Shown: positions 6,252 to 12,388 of the stretch, one piece after another
How positions within the stretch are numbered: position 1 is the first letter of the stretch
Layout: each line of letters starts with the position of its first letter
Origin: an uncultured Oscillospiraceae bacterium
Lineage (GTDB): Bacteria; Bacillota; Clostridia; Oscillospirales; Oscillospiraceae
NCBI GenBank assembly: GCA_944385065.1
Contig: CALWVX010000028.1
Span: forward strand, 1-12,567
Length of the DNA stretch: 12,567 bases
Direction of reading: 5' to 3'
Position numbers and translations under genes: made by a program
The notes under the pieces: generated by a model
Databases searched by the model: none
The model's input: the letters and a program-made list of their open reading frames with translations, nothing else
What the model was told of the DNA's origin: nothing

Positions 6252-8221
6252 AGGTGATTCTGGCCAGGTCCGCCGGATTCTGCTATGGCGTGCGCCGGGC
6301 GGTGGAGCTGGCGGAGGAGGCCGCCCGCTCCGGCGGCCCCTGCGTCATGCTGGGCTCCATCATCCATAACCGGGACGTGGTGGATCATCTGGCGGCCCGG
6401 GGCCTGCGGTCGGTGGACAGCCCGGACCAGGTGCCGCCGGGATGGGGCGTGATTGTCCGCTCCCACGGGGAGGGCTGGGCGGTCTATGAGCGGCTGGAGG
6501 AGCGGGGCGCCCGGGTGCTGGACGCCACCTGTCCCAACGTCAGCCGCATCCACCAGCTGGTGGCCCGGGCGGAGGAGCGGGGGCGGCAGCCGGTGATTGT
6601 GGGGACGCCGGACCACCCGGAGGTGCTGGCCATTGCCGGCTGGTGCCGGAATCCGGCGGTGGTTTCAGGGGCGGAAGAGCTGGAAAAATGGCTGTCTGAG
6701 CGGCAGGAACGCCGGTCTGAGCCCCTGACATTTGTGTCCCAGACCACATCCACTCAGAAAATTTGGAATGACTGCGTGAAAAAAGCAAAAAAAGAGTGTA
6801 CAAACGCAGAATTTTTTGATACAATATGTGGAGCGACATCTACTCGCCAGGAAGAAGCGCGTCAGCTGGCCCGACAGTGCGGCCTGATGGTGGTGGTGGG
6901 GGACCGGAACAGCTCCAATACCAAGCGGCTTGCGGAGATCTGTCGGGAGTCCTGCCCCTGCGTGCTGCTGATCGAACGGGCGGGGGAGCTGGATCTGAAC
7001 AGTCTGCCCAGGGTAGATATGGTCGGAATCACGGCTGGCGCGTCGACGCCTGCGTGGATAATAAAGGAGGTCTATGACAAAATGAGCGACGAAATCATGG
7101 AGATCGAAAAATCCTTCGCGGAGATGCTGGAGGAGTCGATCAAAACTTTAAATAATGGGGATAAGGTAACTGGTACCGTTGTAGCCGTCACGCCCACTGA
7201 GGTCCAGGTGGAACTGGGGATCAAGTATCCCGGCTACATTGCCCTGTCCGAGCTCACCGACGACCCCACCGCCAAGGTGGAGGATCTGGTGAAGGTGGGC
7301 GACGAGATCGAGGCCATTGTCACCCAGGTCAGCGACCGGGACTGCCTGGTCAAGCTGTCCAAGCGACGCCTGGACATCAACAAGGGCTGGGAAGAGATCG
7401 AGGCCGCCAAGGACAGCGAGGCTGTGCTGGAGGGCTTTGTCACGGAGGACAACAAGGGCGGCGTGGTCGTCTCCGTCAAGGGCATTCGGGTGTTCGTTCC
7501 CGCCTCTCAGACCGGTCTGCCCCGGGAGACTCCCATGAACACCCTGCTCAAGCAGAAGGTGCGTCTGGTCATCACCGAGGTCAACCGGGCCCGCCGCCGC
7601 GTGGTGGGCTCCATCAGCCGCGTCCAGCGGGCTGAGCGGGCCGCCGCCGCCGAGAAGGTGTGGGCCGAGATCGAGGAGGGCAAGCACTACACCGGCACCG
7701 TGAAGTCCCTGACCTCTTACGGCGCCTTTGTGGACATCGGCGGGGTGGACGGCATGGTCCACATCTCCGAGCTGTCCTGGAGCCGCATCAAGCACCCCTC
7801 CGAGGTGGTGAAGGTGGGCGACACCGTGGACGTGTACGTCATCTCCTTCGACCGGGAGAAGAAGAAGATCTCCCTGGGCATGAAGGACCGCAGCCAGGAT
7901 CCCTGGACGGTCTTCACCACCACCTATCAGGTGGGCGACGTGGCCAATGTGCGCATCGTCAAGCTGATGACCTTCGGCGCCTTTGCCGAGGTGGTGCCCG
8001 GCGTGGACGGCCTGATTCACATCTCCCAGCTGGCCGATCACCGCGTGGAGAAGCCCGGCGACGTGGTGGCCGAGGGCGACCGCGTGGATGTGAAGATCAT
8101 CGACGTGGATATGGAGAACAAGAAGATCTCCCTGTCCATCCGCGCTCTGCTGGAGGAGGCCCCCCAGGAGGAGGAGCCCGCCGAGGAGCAGGACGCCCAG
8201 GAGTCTGAGCCCCAGGAGTAA
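6248..8221 (+). CDS. ispH: IspH (HMBPP reductase)–ribosomal protein S1 fusion
   Basis: A 657-residue two-part protein. Residues 1 to about 278 are IspH/LytB, the iron-sulfur enzyme that reduces HMBPP to IPP and DMAPP in the last step of the MEP isoprenoid pathway. The three cluster cysteines are Cys12 (GFCYGV), Cys95 (DATCPN) and Cys194 (DTICGAT); substrate-binding His40, His73, His123-Pro-Glu125 and Thr166-Thr167 are present, as are GDRNSSNT and TAGASTP. Residues 279-657 carry four S1 RNA-binding domains, at about 304-373, 392-460, 478-547 and 563-632, then an acidic tail. Domains 3 and 4 have the classic YGAFVDI/FGAFAEV and HISEL/HISQL cores. Such fusions are known in Clostridia. The frame is unbroken, so the fusion is real. 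Oddities: an AT-rich island within IspH (6751-6830) and a strong internal ribosome site at the domain junction, entered separately. Confidence 0.95.
   Translation: MKVILARSAGFCYGVRRAVELAEEAARSGGPCVMLGSIIHNRDVVDHLAARGLRSVDSPDQVPPGWGVIVRSHGEGWAVYERLEERGARVLDATCPNVSRIHQLVARAEERGRQPVIVGTPDHPEVLAIAGWCRNPAVVSGAEELEKWLSERQERRSEPLTFVSQTTSTQKIWNDCVKKAKKECTNAEFFDTICGATSTRQEEARQLARQCGLMVVVGDRNSSNTKRLAEICRESCPCVLLIERAGELDLNSLPRVDMVGITAGASTPAWIIKEVYDKMSDEIMEIEKSFAEMLEESIKTLNNGDKVTGTVVAVTPTEVQVELGIKYPGYIALSELTDDPTAKVEDLVKVGDEIEAIVTQVSDRDCLVKLSKRRLDINKGWEEIEAAKDSEAVLEGFVTEDNKGGVVVSVKGIRVFVPASQTGLPRETPMNTLLKQKVRLVITEVNRARRRVVGSISRVQRAERAAAAEKVWAEIEEGKHYTGTVKSLTSYGAFVDIGGVDGMVHISELSWSRIKHPSEVVKVGDTVDVYVISFDREKKKISLGMKDRSQDPWTVFTTTYQVGDVANVRIVKLMTFGAFAEVVPGVDGLIHISQLADHRVEKPGDVVAEGDRVDVKIIDVDMENKKISLSIRALLEEAPQEEEPAEEQDAQESEPQE
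6797..6825 (+). promoter_or_regulatory. Candidate internal promoter within the ispH part
   Basis: TGTACA (6797-6802) and TACAAT (6820-6825) are 17 nt apart; the -10 is preceded by TGA, making an extended -10 (TGnTACAAT). The -10 matches five of six positions and the -35 four of six. It sits in an 80-nt stretch (6751-6830) with only 26 G/C bases, far below the surrounding gene. Transcripts would start near 6832 and could express only the S1 half, from the internal start at 7082. This is inferred from motifs; AT-rich coding sequence can mimic promoters. Confidence 0.4.
7063..7084 (+). promoter_or_regulatory. Internal Shine-Dalgarno and in-frame ATG at the IspH/S1 junction
   Basis: AAAGGAGGT (7063-7071) is a full complement to the 16S rRNA 3' end and is followed 10 nt later by ATG 7082, in frame with the fusion (Met279). 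Starting there would give a free 379-residue S1-like protein beginning MSDEIMEIEK, like independent S1 proteins. An out-of-frame ATG at 7074 opens a three-codon frame whose TGA (7083-7085) overlaps ATG 7082, as in coupled genes. The codons happen to encode Lys-Glu-Val, so coding constraint alone could produce part of this site. Confidence 0.5.
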
Positions 8222-8233
8222 GTTCCCACAGAG

Positions 8234-8266
8234 AAGGCCGGCCGCGTGCAGCGGCCGGCCTTTTTT
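8234..8266 (+). terminator. Intrinsic terminator after the IspH–S1 gene
   Basis: AAGGCCGGCCGC (8234-8245) pairs with GCGGCCGGCCTT (8251-8262) across a 5-nt loop, and the strand continues to a six-T run (8261-8266). It begins 13 nt after the stop codon at 8221 and closes the murR-like to ispH operon. Confidence 0.93.
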
Positions 8267-8289
8267 CCTCTCCGCCCGCGGCGGGGAGG
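8267..8289 (+). other. Second hairpin directly behind the terminator
   Basis: CCTCTCCGCC (8267-8276) pairs with GGCGGGGAGG (8280-8289), 10 pairs including one T-G, over a 3-nt loop. It starts immediately after the terminator's T-run and has no T-run of its own. It may block 3' decay of read-through RNA or insulate the purB promoter. No gene or known RNA is recognised here. Confidence 0.4.
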
Positions 8290-8326
8290 CGATTTGTAAA
8301 TTTTCCGGAAAACCGCCCTGAGGGAG

Positions 8327-8355
8327 TGGCGGAAGTGAATAAACTGCGCTATAAT
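8327..8355 (+). promoter_or_regulatory. Promoter of purB
   Basis: A perfect -10 TATAAT lies at 8350-8355; the -35 at 17-nt spacing is poor (TGGCGG, 8327-8332), so an activator or upstream contacts may matter. Transcription would start near 8362, 35 nt before the purB ATG. A 12-bp palindrome TTTTCCGGAAAA (8301-8312) lies just upstream and could be an operator. Confidence 0.55.
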
Positions 8356-8396
8356 AGAGCTGATCCAAATTCGCAGTGATAGAGAGGTTGATCATC

Positions 8397-9833
8397 ATGC
8401 CCACCAACCGATATGAAAGTCCCCTGTCCTCCCGCTATGCCAGCGACGAGATGCAGTATATCTTCTCCGCCGACAAGAAATTTTCCACCTGGCGCCGCCT
8501 GTGGGTGGCTCTGGCCCGGGCGGAGATGGAGCTGGGCCTGCCGGTGACCCGGGAGCAGGTGGAGGAGCTGGAGGCCCATCTGACCGACATCGACTATGAG
8601 AAGGCCGCCCAGTGGGAGAAAAAGCTGCGCCACGACGTGATGGCCCATGTCCACACCTACGGAGAACTGTGCCCCAAGGCCATGCCCATCATTCACCTGG
8701 GGGCCACCAGCTGCTATGTGGGGGACAATACCGACGTGATCCTCATGCGGGAGGCCCTGCTTCTGGTCCGGGATAAGCTGGTGCGGGTGCTGGCCCACCT
8801 GGCCGAGTTTGCCCGGCGGTACAAGGACCTGCCCACTTTGGGCTTTACCCACTTCCAGGCCGCCCAGCTGGTCACGGTAGGCAAGCGGGCCACCCTCTGG
8901 ATGAACGAGCTGCTTATGGACCTGGAGGAGGTGGAGTACCGCATCTCCACCCTGAAGCTGCTGGGCTCCAAGGGGACCACCGGCACCCAGGCCTCCTTCC
9001 TGGAGCTGTTCGAGGGGGACCACGAGAAGGTCAAGGAGCTGGAGCGGAAAATCGCCGCCGAGATGGGCTTTGACGCCGTGGTGCCGGTGAGCGGGCAGAC
9101 CTACTCCCGGAAGATGGACTACAACGTGGTGTCCACCCTGGCCGGCATCGCCCAGAGCGCCAGCAAGTTCGCCACCGACCTGCGGCTGCTGTGCCACCTG
9201 AAGGAGGTGGAGGAGCCCTTCGAGGCCAACCAGATCGGGTCCTCCGCCATGCCCTATAAGCGCAACCCCATGCGGTGCGAGCGCATCTGCGCTCTGGCCC
9301 GGTATGTGATGGTGGACGCGGGCAACCCCGCCGTCACCGCCGCCACCCAGTGGTTCGAGCGGACTCTGGACGATTCGGCCAACAAGCGCCTGTCGGTGCC
9401 GGAGGCCTTCCTGGCGGTGGACGCCATTTTGAACATCTATGCCAATGTGGCCGCCGGTCTGGTGGTCCACCCCAAGGTCATTGAGAAGCATGTGCTGGAG
9501 GAGCTGCCCTTTATGGCCAGCGAGAACATCATGATGGACGCGGTGAAGCGGGGAGGCAACCGGCAGGAGCTCCACGAGCGGATCCGGGTGCTCTCCCAGC
9601 AGGCGGGCTATCATGTGAAGGAGGAAGGGCGGCCCAACGACCTGATTGACCTGATGGCCGCCGACCCCGCCTTCGGCATGACGAAGGAGGAGCTGTCCGT
9701 CCATCTGGAGCCCAGCCGTTACATCGGCCGGTGCCCGGAGCAGGTGGAGGAGTTCCTGACCCGGGAGGTCCAGCCGGTTCTGGATCGATATGCTCAGGCC
9801 CTGTCCGGCCCGGAGACGGAGCTGAAGGTCTGA
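8397..9833 (+). CDS. purB: Adenylosuccinate lyase
   Basis: Fumarase/aspartase-superfamily enzyme acting twice in purine synthesis: it releases fumarate from SAICAR and from adenylosuccinate. The superfamily signature GSSAMPYKRNPMRCE lies near residues 281-295 and holds the mobile catalytic serine loop. HLGATSCYVGDNTD near 99-112 and FTHFQAAQLVT near 150 give the substrate-binding and general-acid histidine regions. I chose ATG 8397 (478 residues): AGAGAGG at 8381-8387 is 9 nt upstream and MPTNRYESPLSSRYAS is the usual family start. The frame runs up to a GTG at 8376, which lacks a suitable ribosome site. It has its own promoter and is followed 18 nt later by the AI-2E-type gene, so the two are probably co-transcribed. 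The rest of the purine pathway is not nearby. Confidence 0.95.
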   Translation: MPTNRYESPLSSRYASDEMQYIFSADKKFSTWRRLWVALARAEMELGLPVTREQVEELEAHLTDIDYEKAAQWEKKLRHDVMAHVHTYGELCPKAMPIIHLGATSCYVGDNTDVILMREALLLVRDKLVRVLAHLAEFARRYKDLPTLGFTHFQAAQLVTVGKRATLWMNELLMDLEEVEYRISTLKLLGSKGTTGTQASFLELFEGDHEKVKELERKIAAEMGFDAVVPVSGQTYSRKMDYNVVSTLAGIAQSASKFATDLRLLCHLKEVEEPFEANQIGSSAMPYKRNPMRCERICALARYVMVDAGNPAVTAATQWFERTLDDSANKRLSVPEAFLAVDAILNIYANVAAGLVVHPKVIEKHVLEELPFMASENIMMDAVKRGGNRQELHERIRVLSQQAGYHVKEEGRPNDLIDLMAADPAFGMTKEELSVHLEPSRYIGRCPEQVEEFLTREVQPVLDRYAQALSGPETELKV

Positions 9834-9851
9834 GTACGGGAGGGAAGCACC

Positions 9852-11135
9852 TTGGGACACGACCGGCGCAACCCCTATCTGGCCGCGGGCCTGACTGCCT
9901 TTGCGGTTATCGCGGGGTCTCTGCTCTTATTTTTCCTGCTGTTTCACTTTCGGACGGTGGCCTCCTATTTGGGGACCATTGCAAGGATTCTGCGGCCCAT
10001 TTTCATGGGGGCGGTGATCGCCTTCCTGCTGGTGCCGGTACACCGCTGGATTTCCGGCCTGCTGCGGGACGTGGTGCCCGAGCGATGGCGTGCCGTCCGC
10101 TGGGTGAAGCGGGTGACGGGTTTCCTGGCCATTCTGCTCAGCCTTCTGCTGGCCTGTCTGCTGATCTATGTGCTGCTGGCCATGGTGATCCCCCAGGTCT
10201 GGCAGAGCATTGTGGATCTGGTGATGGCGGTTCCCGACTACATTGTGGGAATCCAGAACTGGCTGCGCACCTTCCTGGATGATAATCCGGACATTCAGGC
10301 GGCGGTGCTCTCCGTCTACTCCTCCGCGGCAGCCTCTCTGGAGCAGTGGCTCAACTCGGATATTCTGCCCAATCTGGAATCTGTTACCGCCACGCTGAAC
10401 TGGCTCCGCTCTGACATCCTGCCCAATATCACCGGAGTGGTGACCGGAGTGTCGGCAATTTTCCTGGGTCTGTTCAATCTGATCAAGGATTTGGTTATTG
10501 CCATCATCGTCTCGGCCTATCTGCTGGCCCGAAAGGATGTGCTGGCAGCCCAGAGCAAGAAGATCGTGTACAGCATCCTGCCCACCCGGGGGGCTGACCT
10601 GATCGTCAATGAGGCCCGCAGCGGGTATCGGATCATGAGCGGATTCATCACCGGCAGCCTGCTGGTCTCCCTCATCATCGGCGTGGTCTGCTTTGTGTTC
10701 TGCAGCCTGTTCCAATTTCCCTATCCCGCGCTGATCGCCACCATCATCGGCGTGACCAACGTGATCCCCTTCTTCGGCCCCTTTATCGGGGCGGTCCCCT
10801 CGCTGTTTCTGATCTTTATTGTCAATCCCATCCAGAGCATCTACTTCGCCATTTTTCTTCTGGTGATGCAGCAGCTGGACGGCAATATCCTGACGCCCAA
10901 GGTCCTGGGCGGTTCCACCGGACTGGACTCCTTCTGGGTTCTGTTTTCCATCATCCTGTTCGGCGGCCTGTTCGGCTTTGCCGGCATGGTGCTGGGGGTG
11001 CCCGTGTTCGCCATGGTGTACAGCGTGATCAGCCGCCTGGTCCGGCGGGGGCTCCGCCAGCGGGCCCTGCCGGAGGAGACCGGAGAATACATGGGGCGCA
11101 CCGGCCCCATGTCCCGGGAGAAGCCGGGGGAATAA
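9852..11135 (+). CDS. AI-2E family transporter (YdiK/PerM-type membrane protein)
   Basis: A 427-residue integral membrane protein of the AI-2E transporter family (Pfam AI-2E_transport). Hydrophobic segments lie near residues 12-33, 46-62, 88-112, 205-232, 270-292, 297-322, 328-345 and 358-392. The 115-200 segment between helices 3 and 4 is more polar. Family-typical stretches are IGVTNVIPFFGPFIGAVPS (near 298-316) and QQLDGNILTPKVLGGSTGLD (near 338-357), ahead of a glycine-rich last helix pair. Family members include proteins proposed to export autoinducer-2 and sodium/proton antiporters; most are uncharacterised, so no substrate is claimed. The start is TTG 9852, supported by GGGAGGG at 9838-9844 with 7-nt spacing; the next in-frame ATG would remove the first helix. 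The C-terminal tail is basic and hydrophilic. Confidence 0.9.
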   Translation: MGHDRRNPYLAAGLTAFAVIAGSLLLFFLLFHFRTVASYLGTIARILRPIFMGAVIAFLLVPVHRWISGLLRDVVPERWRAVRWVKRVTGFLAILLSLLLACLLIYVLLAMVIPQVWQSIVDLVMAVPDYIVGIQNWLRTFLDDNPDIQAAVLSVYSSAAASLEQWLNSDILPNLESVTATLNWLRSDILPNITGVVTGVSAIFLGLFNLIKDLVIAIIVSAYLLARKDVLAAQSKKIVYSILPTRGADLIVNEARSGYRIMSGFITGSLLVSLIIGVVCFVFCSLFQFPYPALIATIIGVTNVIPFFGPFIGAVPSLFLIFIVNPIQSIYFAIFLLVMQQLDGNILTPKVLGGSTGLDSFWVLFSIILFGGLFGFAGMVLGVPVFAMVYSVISRLVRRGLRQRALPEETGEYMGRTGPMSREKPGE

Positions 11136-11148
11136 GCCGATCAAAATG

Positions 11149-11201
11149 AAAAAGCGGCCGCGCCCGCTCCCCGGCTTTGCCGGAGGGCGGGCGCGGTTTT
11201 T
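11149..11201. terminator. Bidirectional terminator between convergent genes
   Basis: CCGCGCCCGC (11158-11167) pairs with GCGGGCGCGG (11187-11196), and the inner CCGGC/GCCGG (11171-11175, 11179-11183) closes on a TTT loop; only one mismatch interrupts the stack. TTTTT follows at 11197-11201 for the plus strand. An A-run at 11149-11153 gives the U-run for the minus strand. It therefore serves both the AI-2E-type gene and the PNPOx-like gene. Confidence 0.9.
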
Positions 11202-11207
11202 AGTCTG

Positions 11208-11693
11208 TCAGGGCTTGTGTGCCTTCTCCTTGCCGCTGATCTCCTCCATGGAGATCCGCCATACGCTGGTGACGGACAGGCTGTTGGCGATGGCGGCCTC
11301 AAAGGCGCCGCCCTCCACATGCTCGGGCGTCAGCTTTTGGCACAGGGCCCGCAGGGCCATCACCTTTTCCCGGTCGTCCGAGACCTCCCGGGCCCGGCCG
11401 GTGACAATGACCGATTGAAAATAGGTGGTGTACATGGCCGGCGGCACAAAGGCGGGCTGATCTCCGCCCACGAAAGTGACGCATACATTGGGATGGGCCC
11501 GAAGCAGATCCAGCTTGCGCCCCTGGCGGGCGCAGTGAAAATACAGATCGCCGCCCACCCGCACAAAGGAGAGGGGGAGGCAGTAGGGGACCTCCCCGCC
11601 GGTGGAGAGGGCCATGACCCCGTGGGAGCACCGGTCGATCAGGGCCAGAGAGAACTCCCGGTCCCGGGCGCGGTCACTTCTTCTCATTTTCAA
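11208..11693 (-). CDS. Pyridoxamine 5'-phosphate oxidase-related (NimA-like) flavin-binding protein
   Basis: A 161-residue protein of the PNPOx-like split-barrel family (Pyridox_ox_2/NimA-like). Recognisable parts are the start MRRSDR, the barrel strands around VPYCLPLSFVRVGGDLYFHC (residues 35-54) followed by the basic RQGRKLDLL, and NVCVTFVG near 69-76. Relatives bind FMN or F420 and include nitroimidazole-resistance proteins; the substrate here is unknown and no resistance is implied. The stop is at 11208-11210. TTG 11693 has GGAGG (11703-11707 on the plus strand) 9 nt upstream, so I prefer it; the in-frame ATG at 11687 is 15 nt from that site but gives the common family start MRR. The gene overlaps the end of the DUF4364 gene by 20 nt (14 nt if ATG is used), which implies translational coupling. 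Confidence 0.88.
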   Translation of the reverse strand: MKMRRSDRARDREFSLALIDRCSHGVMALSTGGEVPYCLPLSFVRVGGDLYFHCARQGRKLDLLRAHPNVCVTFVGGDQPAFVPPAMYTTYFQSVIVTGRAREVSDDREKVMALRALCQKLTPEHVEGGAFEAAIANSLSVTSVWRISMEEISGKEKAHKP

Positions 11694-12213
11694 GGGCGTT
11701 TTCCTCCAGCAGCTTTGTGACGTTCAGATAGAATTTTCCCGGGTCGGCCCGAAAGGCGTCGCTCCAGGCGGCGGCCCGCTCCCGGTTCGGGGAGAGCAGC
11801 TCCAGATGGAGCATGGGGGTGTCCAGGTCGTGAAGCGTCAGGCACAGGGTGGCGGTGCCGTCCGGGTTGTCGGTGACGCTGACCTGAACCTGAGCCTCCC
11901 GGCGAAGAGCGTCGTTGACCTTGACCAGATTTTCGTCACAGTGCAGCCGCACCGAATAGGGCAGGCTGCTCTCGCAGATCTGGCTGTTGCGGCGGCCCTT
12001 CTCGGTGATGGAATACCGGTCTCCCTCGTGGTTCAGCTGGCCGGTGGCCACCATGTGTTCCACCGCCTGGGTGAGGGAGAAGTAGTCCACGCCGGCGTCG
12101 CACAGCGCCAGCTCGAACAGCTGCAAAAAGGTGATGGGAGCGGCTGTCCGGTCCATGATGTACAGGACCAGCAGCTTCAGATCCAGGTCATCCTGGATAA
12201 AACCGATCGACAT
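11674..12213 (-). CDS. DUF4364 family winged-helix protein
   Basis: A 179-residue protein of the DUF4364 family, found in Clostridia. Residues about 1-80 look like a winged helix-turn-helix: helices around DDLDLKLLVLYIMDR and ITFLQLFELAL, then FSLTQAVEHMVATGQL, with a wing at GDRYSITEKGRR. The C-terminal half (about 85-170) is predicted alpha/beta, with strands around QVQVSVTDNPDGTATLCLTL, and has no known function. The family is presumed to regulate transcription, but targets are unknown. The ATG start has GGAGG (12222-12226 on the plus strand) 8 nt upstream. It leads a minus-strand operon with the PNPOx-like gene, whose start lies inside its final codons, and diverges from the cysteine-rich gene at the window edge. 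Confidence 0.88.
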   Translation of the reverse strand: MSIGFIQDDLDLKLLVLYIMDRTAAPITFLQLFELALCDAGVDYFSLTQAVEHMVATGQLNHEGDRYSITEKGRRNSQICESSLPYSVRLHCDENLVKVNDALRREAQVQVSVTDNPDGTATLCLTLHDLDTPMLHLELLSPNRERAAAWSDAFRADPGKFYLNVTKLLEENALENEKK

Positions 12214-12246
12214 GGAGAGGTCCTCCTTTCAGGAAAGCTATCTTCT

Positions 12247-12274
12247 ATTATATCCGGAAATGGGAAAAAGGCAA
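12247..12274 (-). promoter_or_regulatory. Promoter of the DUF4364–PNPOx operon
   Basis: On the minus strand TTGCCT (12274 to 12269) and a perfect TATAAT (12252 to 12247) are 16 nt apart. Transcription would start near 12240, about 27 nt before the DUF4364 ATG. A TCCGGA palindrome (12253-12258) lies in the spacer. Confidence 0.65.
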
Positions 12275-12388
12275 GAGCGGACCGGGGGCGGGGCACCAAA
12301 TAACGCCGGATACATAAGATGGGGTGTAAGCAAACCCCAGACGGGCGTTTTGCCTGCCCATAACCACCCAAATTTAGGAGGGAACGAT
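12275..12388. other. Remainder of the divergent intergenic region
   Basis: This stretch separates the DUF4364 promoter from the plus-strand gene at 12389. It holds a small inverted repeat GGGGT/ACCCC (12321-12325, 12334-12338) and a weak GGGC/GCCC pair (12343-12346, 12355-12358). I see no convincing promoter for the plus-strand gene; CATAAGAT at 12313-12320 resembles a sporulation -10 but lacks a well-spaced -35. Confidence 0.35.

Noticed and set aside
8376..8396. Upstream extension of purB to GTG 8376
   Set aside because: AGAGAGG at 8381-8387 lies inside the extension and is well placed for ATG 8397, which gives the usual family N-terminus.
7148..11144. Large minus-strand frames opposite S1, purB and the AI-2E-type gene (7148-8407, 8349-9860, 9927-11144)
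   Set aside because: His/Gln/Gly/Leu-rich shadow translations; one crosses both the terminator and the purB promoter, and none has a recognisable domain.
11217..12303. Plus-strand frames at 11217-11720 and 11602-12303 opposite the PNPOx-like and DUF4364 genes
   Set aside because: The minus-strand products match known families and have good ribosome sites and a promoter; the plus-strand ones do not.
12294..12321. Possible sigma-K promoter (CACC then CATAAGAT) before the cysteine-rich gene
   Set aside because: The spacer is 15 nt rather than 16-17 and the -10 lacks the final A; too weak to list as a promoter.
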